From Incurvaria masculella (Eukaryota > Arthropoda > Insecta > Lepidoptera > Incurvariidae), in contig OX335642.1 of the NCBI GenBank assembly GCA_946894095.1, positions 24,315,021 to 24,379,020 on the forward strand: a DNA stretch of 64,000 nt, written 5' to 3'. Below, in pieces: positions 57,301 through 64,000 of the stretch; the stretch's first letter is position 1; each line of letters starts with the position of its first letter. The notes beneath the pieces are model-generated. The model was not told where the DNA came from and made no database searches. It was given only the letters and a program-made list of their open reading frames with translations. The position numbers were made by a program, and so were the translations under genes.

Positions 57301-60300
57301 GAACACTTGAGACCCCTCGACAAGCGATTATGAAGCACTGCGGAGGAAAAGAATTTCTAATTAAAATCTGAAATCTGATATCTTATAAAATCGAGACCCC
57401 CAAAGTGCTTTAAATATTTTTTCACCGGGCTGCTTTATGAGTACCTACTTTAATGGGAAGTAATCGGATAACGGTAAGACGATATTATACTTTCGTCACG
57501 GAGGGATCGTGGCCAATAATTTTTAGACTTCTAGGAACGGATTGTTTGATCAGGAAGATTTTTTAACATTTGAGTAATTTTTTATTTGATTACAAAAGCG
57601 CCTATACTGTATGAAATAAGCGTTGGTCTCCGTATTTATATAATGTGCTGACTGATAATTAACAAAAGAGGCTCCCTTAGTGTTAATCACTGAGAAAGGA
57701 AGGAGAAGTGGTATGCATTCGATATCGCGTCTCCGCCTCATGCTGCTCAATCTTGACAAACTAAAAAATGTGAGGTGGTATCGTTTACTATAAAATAATC
57801 CTCAGATAGCTAACTGACCTTTGTTTCAACATTGAAAAAATGGAGCTAGTCCTATCAGTCTGTTAAAGAGCGGAATAATTTTATTGATTTGTTAAGTATC
57901 CGGCCATTTATCCGACTATTGAAAAATCGGGCCTAAGTTGGATTGGTAGGTTTGAAAATTGGAGACAGCGGGTCTCATAGTAATCGCGCTAGATGGCATA
58001 TCTCTTTTTTTTTATCTATGTTATTAATGTACTCGTTGAGTTCGTAGTTGATCATGCGGCTCTCGAAGTACTAGAACACGTACGAAGATGGCTCCGTCGA
58101 ATTCAGCACGACGCACACCAGCCGCAGCATGAAACCCTCGTGGATGATCTTCTCTTCTTCTCCCACTGTCTTAGCAAACGAATGCGAGCTACTCACTGAG
58201 GTCGTAGTTGATCATTCGGCTCTCGAAGTACCAGAACACGTACGAAGGTGGCTCCGTGGACATGAGCAAGACGCACACCAGCCGCAGCATGGAACCCTCG
58301 TGGATGATCTTCTCTTCTTCTCCCGCTGTCTTAGCAAACGAATGCCAGCTACTTACTGGGGTCGTAGTTGATCATGCGGCTCTCGAAGTACCAGAACAGG
58401 TATGAAGGTGGCTCCGTGGACTTGCGCACGACGCACACCAGCCGCAGCATGGAACCTTCGTGGATGATCTTTCCTTCTTCTCCTGCTGTCTCTGCAAATG
58501 AATACCAACTACTCACTGAGGTCGTAGTTGATCATACGGCTCTCGAAGTACCAAACACGTACGAAGGTGGCTCCGTGGACTTGCGCACGACGCACACCAG
58601 CCGCAGCATGGAACCCTCGTGGATTATCTTCTTTTCTTCTCCCGTTGTCTCCGCAAACGAATACGAGCTACTCACTGAGGTCGTAGTTGATCATGCGGCT
58701 CTCGAAGTACCAGAACACGTACGAAGGTGGCTCCGTGGACTTGCGCACGACGCACACCAGCCGCAGCATGGAACCTTCGTGGATAATCTTCTCTTCTTCT
58801 CCCGCTATCTCCGCAAACGCCGCTGCAATACGAGATAACTCTTAGATTGTTATAACAAGTTCTTGCATCTACCCTTCTACTTTACACAGACAACCGGTCA
58901 ATAACTTTTCTATAGAATACTCAACACTTCAAACCATCTTCAAACCATTTAGCCTATGAATTAACCCTGTATAGTTATTTATATAGCTATTCCGATTGAT
59001 AATGACGAGTGTGCGCCATTTACTTTGAAGCAAAAAACACTAAAATTATTGGAATTTTATTAAATGTGACATGTGACATGTTAAATCTGTAATGGCCATG
59101 GTATAATTAACCCAAACCAACGCAGTTCTATTCACGAGTCAATGTTGTGTAATCAGCCCACCGCAATCGCTCCGGTTTCGCAACAAAGTCATTTCCCAGC
59201 TAGCCGTATAATGTTGTGCATATTGTATGTTGCCAATGATGGCGACGCGACACGCGAACCTGTACAGCCGGCGAGGAATACACTGAAAGTATTTCTGTAC
59301 GAGCGATGGGAGTCGAGAGTTTAGAATTTTGCCCGTATCTATTGAACTCTGTCAATTAAAGCATATTACAGTAGTACGGACAACCTTCGAAAGATATTAT
59401 AGGGTGGAAAGCTGACCCTTTAGGATCTCGGCCGAAAAAAAAAGAAAAATATAAAAACAAACTTTATTACAATAGTCTTATTATTTTGTTTTAAAAAACG
59501 TATTATTAATTTTGTTTTAAAAAACTAACGATTACTGTTATGTCGAATCCCCACCTTATCACAAATTATCTAGACGTGCGTGCCGGGTGCACGGCATTTT
59601 TTAGGAGCAATTCTGTTTGCATGGAGTCAAAATATAGGACGGCGAAAAGCGTACGCTAGTGAAGCGATAGAATTGACTTTTCCAATATATTCACAAATCT
59701 GTGACGGTAACTAGGCCGTTGGCATCTGATAATATCTAAATTGCGTCCAAATAGTCAACAACTAGTTCTCAGTAACACGAAAAAACCAGTAGAATGATAT
59801 TCCCAGAACATAGATTCTATGTCAGAAATTACAATAAGGGCGCTAACGAGATGAAAGTAGCGATGGGTAATTCCGAGTCCATCCCATTCCGAGAACCCGC
59901 CTCATTAACTTTGCTTTTATTAACACTCCTCTTACACTTTCTAGTCTTACCTAGTGATGTATCCCTATCACCATTACCACTCCTCATTGAAAAAATATAA
60001 ATTCCAGCTCTATACCATTCCGGAAGGGGCTGATAGTCATTGCGGAGGAGTTTATATAAGTAATTCCGATTATTTTCTGCCTGGAGGCGAAGGCCGCACA
60101 TTGTTTTGTTAATTTGAGAAACTGCCTGCATGACCTTTCAAATTGAATGAATTGATGAAAGTTTTTGTTAATTTCGAAAATTCTCATAATTATTCCGGAT
60201 CCAGTACCAAAACCGGTTTTTGAAGTACAATTCCCGTATAACGATTTCGCAATGAAAGTATAACCATTCAGGGTTTTTGATGGTTTTAAAATTACCGTTG

Positions 60301-63300
60301 TATTTTCTGGTATTTATGAAAAGTAAAATAAAGTTACAAAATAGATATTAATTACATAAAAAAAACAATATTATGGGATACACTGTGGTCATCTTCATTA
60401 TCTTAAAATCGTCTTCATAATATATCGTCAATGAATAAAAAAAAAGATACAGAAGAAAATAAAAATAGAAATGGCAACAATTAAGTTGGACACAACACAT
60501 AAACCATTAAACCTTCAGCCCGGAATTCAGGATTCGGAATACATTCCTCTTTGCAACCAGAACGACCTATCGCTGCCACTGGAGAGCAAAATTGAGAATT
60601 TAACCCTGAGCTCGCAAACGAGCGAGCGCTGCGTTCGTTAAAATTCCTCATCCAACCCTGCAGTTAACTTACACTGATGAGGAGTCACGGCTTCGTCTCA
60701 TCGCTCAGTAAGCTCGTCAATACCGTTCGGTACAAATTACCTGTCGTCAAATCAAAGTCCCCGTAACCCCGTGGTTACAGGCCTGCCTGTAATTTGTCAC
60801 AGCCGACGTGGCTTGGATGAAAATAGGCGACATTTTGCGGACGATTTGTGCGTGCGGGGAAGCTTGGCGCGAAAACATTGTCTATCGAACGGCGACAGCA
60901 TTCTAGGAATTCTGTTATGAACCTGTATATTTTGCAACGTCTATAGTATACTAAGCTCGTCTATTTTCTATCTTTTGCCATTGTGTTTTGGTGGAATATA
61001 ATACTGTTATGCTGGTGGGGTGTTCCTCGCGTCTAGTTTCAGGCGAAAACAACAAAATTATATTTTTTTTATTTTGTTAACTGCTATTTTACCTAAAGGA
61101 ATTTGATCACTTATATCAACTCTGCGATACAGTCTTCTTTTTAGGGTTCCGTACACAAATAGTCCTTCTGTCCGTCCGTCCGTCTGCCAGAGGGCTGTAT
61201 CTCATGAACCGCAATAGTTAGACAGTTGAAATATTCACTTTGCGTTAAATATTGTACGATGATCAAAAATTCACAGTAATATTACACCTAAAATTAGCTA
61301 ACATATAACATATTTAAATAACATTTCTAAATATTTGTTTAGGAGATATACATTTTTAAACATATTTCATATTTTATTTCTATCTTCCGGACCCCCCAAA
61401 ATGTTGCAAATTTAATGTACACACGTCCACATGAAATACTATGTTTATGAGAAAAAAAAATGCATTTCGGATTTAATGTTTTTCTAAGTGCTGATTTAAG
61501 GCTAAAGTTCCAGGAGTAACAGGCCTAGGAGCACCAATATATCATCAGCGAGCCATGCAAACGGGCAAGTAGCGCCATCTGTTGACCGCGGTCGGTCGTA
61601 TTTGTAGTTGCACTATCCCGTCATAGATAGCGGTGCGCTACTAACAACACTTTAATTTAAATTTGGAATAAAACTGCCACGTCATACACGAGAATCTGTA
61701 TATCTAAATTAAAATAATAGGTTTGGATAAGTCAACGCCATCAAATAATTCGTGACTACTTGTATGAGTGTTTTCCATTATAGTTTACATGTAAACTGTA
61801 AATGAAATGCATTTTCAGCTCAAATGCTTTTATGCTTGCAGCTTGCATACATAAATCGCTTTGAGTGTTACAAATGAACGTTATAAATGTTTATTAGTAC
61901 AACGACGAAGAGAAATATTCAGGCATTCGTTTGTAATTCTTTTAAACCTTGAAAATGGTTTTCAAACATATATTCCTACCAAAAGTGTTGTTAAAACTAT
62001 ACTTTGAACATGCTATGTGCATCGTGCTTCTAAAATCAAGCATTGCCATTATATGCTAGCCTCGGGTGCAATGCAAGTTCCTGGCATGGCACCTAGTTCG
62101 GTTAGTTAGGTTCACATCATGGCAGTTACATTGTCATTGAATCACCTGCATGTCTCAAATGTATATGTAAAATATGGAACTGTAGGCCTATTCTAGGAAT
62201 TCCGTGCTCAGGAATCAGGATCATTTAGTCTAGAAAACAGTTTTAATAGCGATTTTCACCTTGAATCATTGAAATACCGCGCTTCGGAATCTTCCCTCCC
62301 AGAAAAGCTCTTTGACAACCTATTTAAAAGCGGTTTTATCGACTGAAAGATTCCTGATTCCTGAGCGCGTAATTCCATGATTAGTAGCTGGTGGCACATC
62401 TCACCTACAAGAACCAGCTTGAAGAACAGGCTGGTGGGCGGATGCGTGGGCACCTGACATTCATAGTAGCCGGCGTCGGCTGACGTCACGAAACGCAAGT
62501 GAAGCGCCCAGTCCTGAAACAGCACAGTTTCTCAAGAGCTCCACAGAGGTGATCCAGAGATACGCTGACCGGGGCAAAAGCAAGGCTGTTGCTTAGAGAG
62601 GACAAAAAAAAACTCTTGCGAGGACTCGAGGATTAAACGGCTCGTGGCTCAGGGGCGCGAGTACTTGTCTTTCATGCCAGAGGCTATGGGTTCAGATCCC
62701 CAATTCGTCCATGCACCACTTTATTTCTCTTTCCGAGTTGGATAAGTGCATTTCGTCACAAATGCCTGCCCGGGTTAGTATCATCGCATTGGATGAAATA
62801 ATGGCCAACACGGCAATGAACATGTTTCTATGTTCTCTATCCATTTTAACGTAGCGTAATCATACAGGAAGGGTCCTGATAAGGCATCTAATTCATTCAA
62901 TATCATATGAAGGTGGCTGTGGTATTAGCCATCTAAGTTAAAGTTAAGAGGACTTAGCTTTTAGTAATGTCATCTCGAAATTGGTGAAATTGCATCTCTT
63001 GAAAAAAATCTGGAAAAAAATCAGTCGTGACTCAGAAGGGGGTGGATGTATGTGTGGAATAGGCGAGTGTTTGTTTAAGCGCTTGCGTGGTTGTGTTGAA
63101 CATAATCCTGTGCGCTTAAAACACCGTTGGCTAGTCAACGCAGGGTGCTTGTCCGGGTTGTTCGGAAGGAAAATAGAGGCTGGTCCTGTCATTTTGTTTT
63201 TGCCACAAAAGAAAGAAATAAACTCTCCTTTTGTCCACCAATCAAACGGCGCCTATTTTAAAATTGGAACGTAGCGCAACAGCAGTCACTGGCTTAACTT

Positions 63301-63805
63301 TGGTGACTAATTCTTGCGGTAAATCGTAAGTTTTTTTGCTGTAATAAACACTTATACGGTTATGCAAACGGTGGGCAGGCGGGTCATAGGTTTAGAATGT
63401 AAAGACATACAGAGTCAACTGACGGATGAGCCCAAAATCGTTTCATACAAAATGTACTGAAATCTTGAAATCACCATGTAGCTTTAAAATAATGATCTGA
63501 AGTTATGTTTTAAGTTTTACTTTGAAATATTGAGGAAAAGTTAATAAATTTGATCGGCTCTGCCATTTATTTATGGATTTACCATAAAAAATTGTTTTTG
63601 TCCGGGTTTTTTACTCCCGTTCACTTAACATTCTATAAATGCACAGGTCACTATGCTTTCTTTAAGGAAAACTAGAGAAATCATAAAGATTAAAAAAAAA
63701 TACCTTAACATGTCGACCGTGCGCGGAGAAAAAGCGGCTGTCCGAGCTGTATGTCACCAGACCCACGCTCAGCAGCGAGTAGTCTTTCCGCCTGATCCAT
63801 GTCAC
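45197..63805 (-). CDS. dpr: dpr-family Ig-domain cell-surface protein gene, 3' five exons (5' end outside window)
   Basis: Exons on the minus strand: 63805-63704, 62513-62405, 58822-58676, 45871-45737 and 45315-45197. All internal boundaries have AG and GT, and the phases agree (0, 1, 1, 1). They encode the second half of Ig domain 1, all of Ig domain 2 and a hydrophobic tail. Recognition rests on dpr-type landmarks: TWIRRKDYSLLSVG, DAGYYECQV, HEGSMLRLVCVV, PPSYVFWY, INYD, NYTCVPANARAASVTVHV and PAAMQHG. Dpr proteins are neuronal surface receptors that pair with DIP proteins for synaptic partner choice. The C-terminal hydrophobic stretch suggests a GPI or membrane anchor. Introns are 1.2, 3.6, 12.8 and 0.4 kb. 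Possible polyadenylation signals (AATAAA on the minus strand) lie at 45045-45040 and 44956-44951. Which dpr paralogue it is cannot be told; the tail resembles the dpr8/9/21 type. Confidence 0.93.
45737..45871 (-). CDS. dpr: dpr exon: second half of Ig domain 2
   Basis: Acceptor ttgttacag before 45871, donor GTGAGT after 45737. 135 nt, phase 1 to phase 1. It encodes the GVSV strand, a SELVIEKAEPRHAGNYTC segment with the conserved Asx-Tyr-x-Cys motif (second Ig cysteine), then the ASVTVHV strand. It is strongly GC-rich compared with the surrounding intron. Plus-strand frames over it are antisense shadows. Confidence 0.95.
46228..46345 (+). mobile_element. tRNA-derived SINE fragment
   Basis: gaatgaacgatggtcaatgc, ggcaatgagaattgtccg and ttctatccaattcaatgtag match the middle of the SINE family. 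Both ends are missing. It lies in the 12.8-kb dpr intron. Confidence 0.6.
46588..46723 (-). other. Nested inverted repeats in the 3' UTR of the RLE retroelement
   Basis: gtataggat (46588-46596) pairs with atcctatac (46715-46723), and ttattttttgagt (46623-46635) with actcaaaaaataa (46698-46710). The transcript of the element ending at 46866 would fold here into a two-step stem about 140-280 nt after its stop codon. Confidence 0.6.
46866..48968 (-). CDS. RLE-type non-LTR retroelement: reverse transcriptase and endonuclease part
   Basis: 700 codons ending in a stop. Reverse transcriptase motifs: LTKKDGGLRPIAVGNTFRRL, KIDLKNAFNCVERD, GAQQGDPLGPLIFSLSI, and the catalytic box WYLDDGTLGG at about residue 200 (YLDD rather than the common YADD). 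A thumb-like and linker region follows. Near residue 500-530 a Cys/His cluster (CSCG, GRHGLSC, CLKC) is followed by KRPDG at about 562 and VWDATC. This fits the R/K-P-D-x(12-15)-D/E signature of the restriction-like endonuclease in R2-type elements. The C-terminal helical part (RVGLAIQRGNAASVMAS) recurs widely in invertebrate elements of this kind. The ORF is uninterrupted; the true N-terminus lies in the other frame upstream. Confidence 0.88.
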   Translation of the reverse strand: MISYCTGDAGQRLLKSIVKLCNFMLAGKVNPDICQYLYGASLCALTKKDGGLRPIAVGNTFRRLTAKLCCKLARIHLEQYFKPIQMGFGVEKGCEAAIHATRSYKNLNGSKDKVLLKIDLKNAFNCVERDSMLEAIKNKAPKLFPFLWKCYANPSILFFGKNTIDSQVGAQQGDPLGPLIFSLSIHPIIEALTSELNIWYLDDGTLGGSAEDVLKDLSKLIEEFKSIGLEFNASKCELIFLSNYDNDVHSQFKDVLLDIKITDLSNLCLLGAPITIEATPDFLENKLSILELTFSRLRLLHSHMAYVILKTCFGMPKLIYLARTTPSWLFQEKILKIDSTIKQALEDILNISLNEDQWLQASLPIWNGGLGVRRFTDIGIPAFLASAFGVADLVTAILTRNSDENAICHLNEALNAWKSLCPGEELPSNLCSQKLWDASVVKRLHNVLLNSDSIVEQARIRAVSTPEAGAWLHAIPSSHTGTFLDNNCLRIVIALRLGCDMCLPHKCSCGIMVDTKGRHGLSCLKCAGRFSRHATLNQLIKRALSSANIPSLLEPVGLSRDDGKRPDGMTIIPWDKGRALVWDATCVDTLAASYVSSTARTSGAAAETAARLKHSKYSAIKVNYEFVAFAVETLGVWSKDTKLFVKNLGSKLKECSGDYRSGRYFRQRVGLAIQRGNAASVMASTKLLCREKLDEIFYIL
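48989..49756 (-). CDS. RLE-type non-LTR retroelement: N-terminal zinc-finger part
   Basis: 255 codons from ATG at 49756. Residues 29-53 form a C2H2 finger (LTCPYCPKICKGNKGLSIHH, then a histidine). The rest is charged and helical (REDRCLTKKIK, LQRRVEAKVADGDLKGAVRL), matching the linker before the RT in such elements. The frame leaves register close to its end, where a dinucleotide appears gained (or one base lost) near 49015, and reaches a stop at 48989. N-terminal fingers of this class bind the target DNA site. Confidence 0.8.
   Translation of the reverse strand: MQNVPQASSQPTAVRRQPQSASQTTPALLTCPYCPKICKGNKGLSIHHSRIHRNNQSFDLQNTTQNHALQIQTLKEKIAEYKSKIRILRRLPKGARIAAAEKLTQVIENCIAQNDTDSWEKITLFSYIALRIPDGAREDRCLTKKIKDNVQNYDKDFHITEISAIRCNLQRRVEAKVADGDLKGAVRLLSSKDKLADRDDSVLETLRNKHPSPSRPLIFRDNPSESIEYLTVTEKMVLEGISSFPNGSLHQDRMD
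49905..50228. repeat. Common interspersed repeat
   Basis: Contains catcgaaatcggttgagtta, accacactggaagcaccagc, aaatcggttcacccaggcg, acagacgaattgataacctc and ttttttgaagtcggtc. This order is familiar from many lepidopteran sequences. Non-coding. Confidence 0.55.
50229..51720. other. No gene; degenerate repeats in the dpr intron
   Basis: 50580-50880 holds two diverged direct repeats around aaaatcggtca and acattcac with cgaagcttctaa. 50985-51415 is a degenerate copy of the 34453 repeat (gacaagtgcgagtttgact, gagggttccgtac; end gggggaacggaatcc). No frame is supported. Confidence 0.45.
51721..51888. mobile_element. 168-bp MITE, about 63-bp inverted arms, TAG duplication
   Basis: Left arm: ggctgagataaatagtgcca, then agtagtactttgtgacgtca. 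The right arm is its near-perfect reverse complement, ending ctatttatctcagcc at 51888. The flanks are TAG at 51718-51720 and 51889-51891. Three-base TNA-type duplications occur with Harbinger-type transposases. Non-coding. Confidence 0.85.
51954..52830 (+). mobile_element. tRNA-derived SINE split by a TTAA MITE
   Basis: The head has taactcaggggcggg (A-box region) and a perfect RNA polymerase III B box, gggttcgatcccc, at 52007-52019. The body continues with tccatggttcggaatccatg, aataggtggtagggttagcc and caagcggcaatgaaag to gtaagtcttggaatgggacc. The MITE follows, and gatgcggtgtgttgggctaa after it resumes the SINE 3' part. Confidence 0.8.
52266..52774 (-). mobile_element. TTAA MITE family A, full copy
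   Basis: 509 bp between TTAA at 52262-52265 and 52775-52778. It is inverted relative to 9308-9853 and shares its internal landmarks (gcaacatgtccac, gtaagatttacgaaaaattt, catcagatatctagttcgat). Its ends are GGAGGTCCAACTCGG and the reverse complement of GGTGGCCCATCCCGC. Confidence 0.85.
53021..53420 (+). repeat. Interspersed repeat paired with 63405-63655
   Basis: cagtcaacggaaggatgaca, ttgtagcttcacaata, gaggaaaagttgagaaat, accatttatttacc and tctataaatccaccaggtc have counterparts in the same order at 63415-63650. Non-coding. From 53421 to 54050 I see no gene, only a hairpin. Confidence 0.6.
53545..53575. repeat. Perfect 14-bp hairpin
   Basis: acctctcgtaattt and aaattacgagaggt around a 3-nt loop. 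Nothing near it suggests a terminator or gene end. Confidence 0.9.
54052..54625 (+). repeat. ggac-type interspersed repeat split by another insertion
   Basis: 54052-54158 (ggccaagtgcgagtcggacg to gtggcaaaataaat) and 54476-54625 (cacactctgtgaaaatatca to atggaaccctaaaag) are the halves of the 34453 repeat. Between them lies a block that starts with a ttcat microsatellite and holds a 12-bp inverted pair (ggttgatcgaatc-type, 54225-54253). It ends in a taaataaataaataat tail, as expected for a target-primed insertion. Confidence 0.65.
54885..54990 (-). mobile_element. tRNA-derived SINE, 3' fragment
   Basis: ataccacacttaatgtcatg, ctaggtaccatgccaggacc and attgaaccgcttcgaccata are the SINE 3' part in reverse, with an internal deletion. 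Confidence 0.65.
55495..55955 (+). mobile_element. tRNA-derived SINE carrying a 5S-like insert
   Basis: Head with gattacgggtttaaatcccc (B-box region). Body with ggataagtgcatcacaaatg, agatggtagggttttacacc, catcgcattgaatgaacgat and gaaggtcctggcctggcacc. A 94-bp foreign piece (55661-55754) breaks the body. Confidence 0.75.
55661..55754 (+). ncRNA. 5S rRNA-like fragment inside a SINE
   Basis: tgaagcaacttgag (55711-55724) and agatgggtgacc (55729-55740) match, in order, the box A and box C segments of the internal RNA polymerase III promoter of 5S rRNA genes. The spacing between them is shortened and the 5' third is unrecognisable. It is a pseudogene-like piece, not a working 5S gene. Confidence 0.5.
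55960..58039. other. No gene; dpr intron with a few repeat ends
   Basis: 56150-56510 is open on both strands but shows no motif. agacccgctgtctc (56580-56593) has a perfect 14-bp inverted partner at 57962-57975, which could bound an old 1.4-kb element. 56606-56660 is one end of the long-TIR family of 39463. Confidence 0.4.
58357..58491 (-). CDS. Candidate alternative dpr exon (tandem copy 3)
   Basis: 135 nt, starting after catttgcag and ending before GTAAGT. It is phase 1 to phase 1 like the main exon, four codons shorter at its start, and fully open. It keeps both Ig landmarks (RLVCVV, FWYF) and differs at a few residues: EEGK for EEEK, YLFW for YVFW, YDP for YDL. The polypyrimidine tract is weak. 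It could replace, or be added to, the main exon without changing frame. Its use is unproven. Confidence 0.5.
58676..58822 (-). CDS. dpr: dpr exon: first half of Ig domain 2
   Basis: Acceptor cgtattgcag before 58822, donor GTGAGT after 58676. 147 nt, phase 1 to phase 1. It encodes AFAEIAGEEEKIIHEGSMLR, then LVCVV with the first Ig2 cysteine, PPSYVFWYFE with the core tryptophan, and MINYD. It is the only array copy with the original acceptor. If its donor is skipped, a TAG stop follows within three codons. Confidence 0.95.
58823..62039. other. dpr intron; one repeat, otherwise nothing recognised
   Basis: 61142-61250 carries part of the ggac-type repeat in minus orientation (agggttccgtacacaaatag, ctgtccgtccgtccgtctgc, gggctgtatctcatgaacc). 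Elsewhere only short overlapping frames without motifs. Confidence 0.5.
62040..62160 (+). mobile_element. tRNA-derived SINE, 3' end
   Basis: agttcctggcatggcaccta and tcacatcatggcagttac match the SINE 3' part. Confidence 0.6.
62405..62513 (-). CDS. dpr: dpr exon: end of Ig domain 1
   Basis: Acceptor tgtttcag before 62513, donor GTGAGA after 62405. 109 nt, phase 0 to phase 1. It encodes DWALHLRF, then DAGYYECQVPTHPP with the second Ig1 cysteine, and the FFKLVLV strand. The longer open frame here extends into both introns and is not the true boundary. Confidence 0.95.
62638..62935 (+). mobile_element. tRNA-derived SINE, head and body
   Basis: cggctcgtggctcaggggcg (A-box region) and gggttcagatcccc (B-box region), then ggataagtgcatttcgtcac, ggttagtatcatcgcattgg, cacggcaatgaacatg and gaagggtcctgataaggcat. 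It lies in the 1.2-kb dpr intron. Confidence 0.8.
63405..63655 (+). repeat. Interspersed repeat paired with 53021-53420
   Basis: gagtcaactgacggatgagc, catgtagctttaaaat, gaggaaaagttaataaat and tctataaatgcacaggtcac follow the same order as at 53021. Non-coding. Confidence 0.6.
63704..63805 (-). CDS. dpr: dpr exon: middle of Ig domain 1
   Basis: Acceptor gttgttcgcag before 63805, donor GTATTT after 63704. 102 nt, exactly 34 codons, phase 0. It encodes VTWIRRKDYSLLSVGLVTY, then SSDSRFF and HGRHVK, joining directly to DWALHLRF of the next exon as in other dpr proteins. Exons for the signal peptide and first Ig1 strands must lie beyond 64000. Confidence 0.93.
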
Positions 63806-64000
63806 CTGCGAACAACACAACGTTACGTATCACTCAAATGCTGAATAGTTCGGAACCCATCCATTTGTAGGTCCAACTATACTACGAGGGTGACACAAAT
63901 TTGAAACAATACTAGGTTTTTTAGAAATGTATTGGCAGACTATATCTGGTCAGAAGGGAGTCAGGAAGGATGGCAGTGACAACCGAAACTTATGCAAGTG

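Larger units (their letters stand above)
58040..58822 (-). repeat. Five 160-bp tandem copies of a dpr Ig2 exon
   Basis: The anchor gatcat recurs at 58050, 58210, 58370, 58530 and 58689 (spacing 160, 160, 160, 159). Each unit holds most of the exon plus about 20 bp of the intron after it. In gene order the copies are 58822 (intact), 58675 (1-nt deletion, no acceptor), 58515 (open, with its own AG and GTAAGT), 58355 (open but acceptor in wrong phase) and 58195 (premature stop at a conserved Trp codon). Plus-strand frames across this array are antisense shadows. Confidence 0.95.

Noticed and set aside
58040..58822. Regularly spaced 160-bp repeats as a satellite or CRISPR-like array
   Set aside because: The units are exon copies with 20 bp of intron, without separate spacers.
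57993..58838. Overlapping plus-strand frames with repeated similar peptides
   Set aside because: They are the antisense of the tandem dpr exon copies; the minus strand gives the Ig motifs and splice sites.

Overview
The window looks like a piece of an insect nuclear genome, most likely a moth or butterfly. It is AT-rich and intron-rich, and it is packed with the Helitron, tRNA-SINE, TTAA-MITE, non-LTR and LTR families typical of Lepidoptera. The lepidopteran assignment is inference from repeat style and was not confirmed by a search. I found no tRNA or rRNA gene, no CRISPR array and no bacterial sequence.

The only host gene I can support lies on the minus strand in the right-hand third. It is the 3' part of a dpr (defective proboscis extension response) family gene, which encodes a two-immunoglobulin-domain neuronal surface protein. 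Five exons join with compatible phases: 63805-63704, 62513-62405, 58822-58676, 45871-45737 and 45315-45197 (stop). The 5' exons lie beyond the right edge. The exon for the first half of Ig2 sits in an array of five 160-bp tandem copies (58040-58822). The upstream-most copy is intact. A second copy (58491-58357) is also open and has its own plausible, phase-matched splice sites, so it may be an alternative exon.

Layout from left to right. 1-740: end of a Penelope-like element (minus). 1625-6552: a nearly intact two-ORF non-LTR retrotransposon (plus). 6553-8703 and 12114-13436: Helitrons, including two copies of one family in opposite orientation. 9124-9853: two TTAA-MITE copies sharing one TTAA. 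14448-19727: a Ty3/gypsy-type LTR retrotransposon (plus) with 259-bp LTRs, a TATT duplication and one in-frame stop. 23725-24958: a Helitron with a helicase remnant. 25958-30910: a second, related LTR element (minus) with identical 313-bp LTRs but a badly decayed interior. 31-44 kb: MITEs, SINEs and LINE tails, including a 0.7-kb palindromic element built from an ACGTATAAT-type motif. 45.2-63.8 kb: the dpr gene, whose 12.8-kb intron carries a non-LTR element with a restriction-like endonuclease (46.6-49.8 kb), SINEs and MITEs.

Nested insertions give relative ages. A TTAA MITE lies inside a SINE at 52 kb, a second TTAA MITE inside an older repeat at 34 kb, a LINE tail inside a SINE at 11 kb, a 5S-rRNA-like piece inside a SINE at 55.7 kb, and a LINE tail inside a MITE at 42 kb. 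The two LTR elements share an unusual design: the gag start codon lies inside the 5' LTR, the same ten-base motif follows the LTR, and short tandem repeats lie between pol and the 3' LTR.
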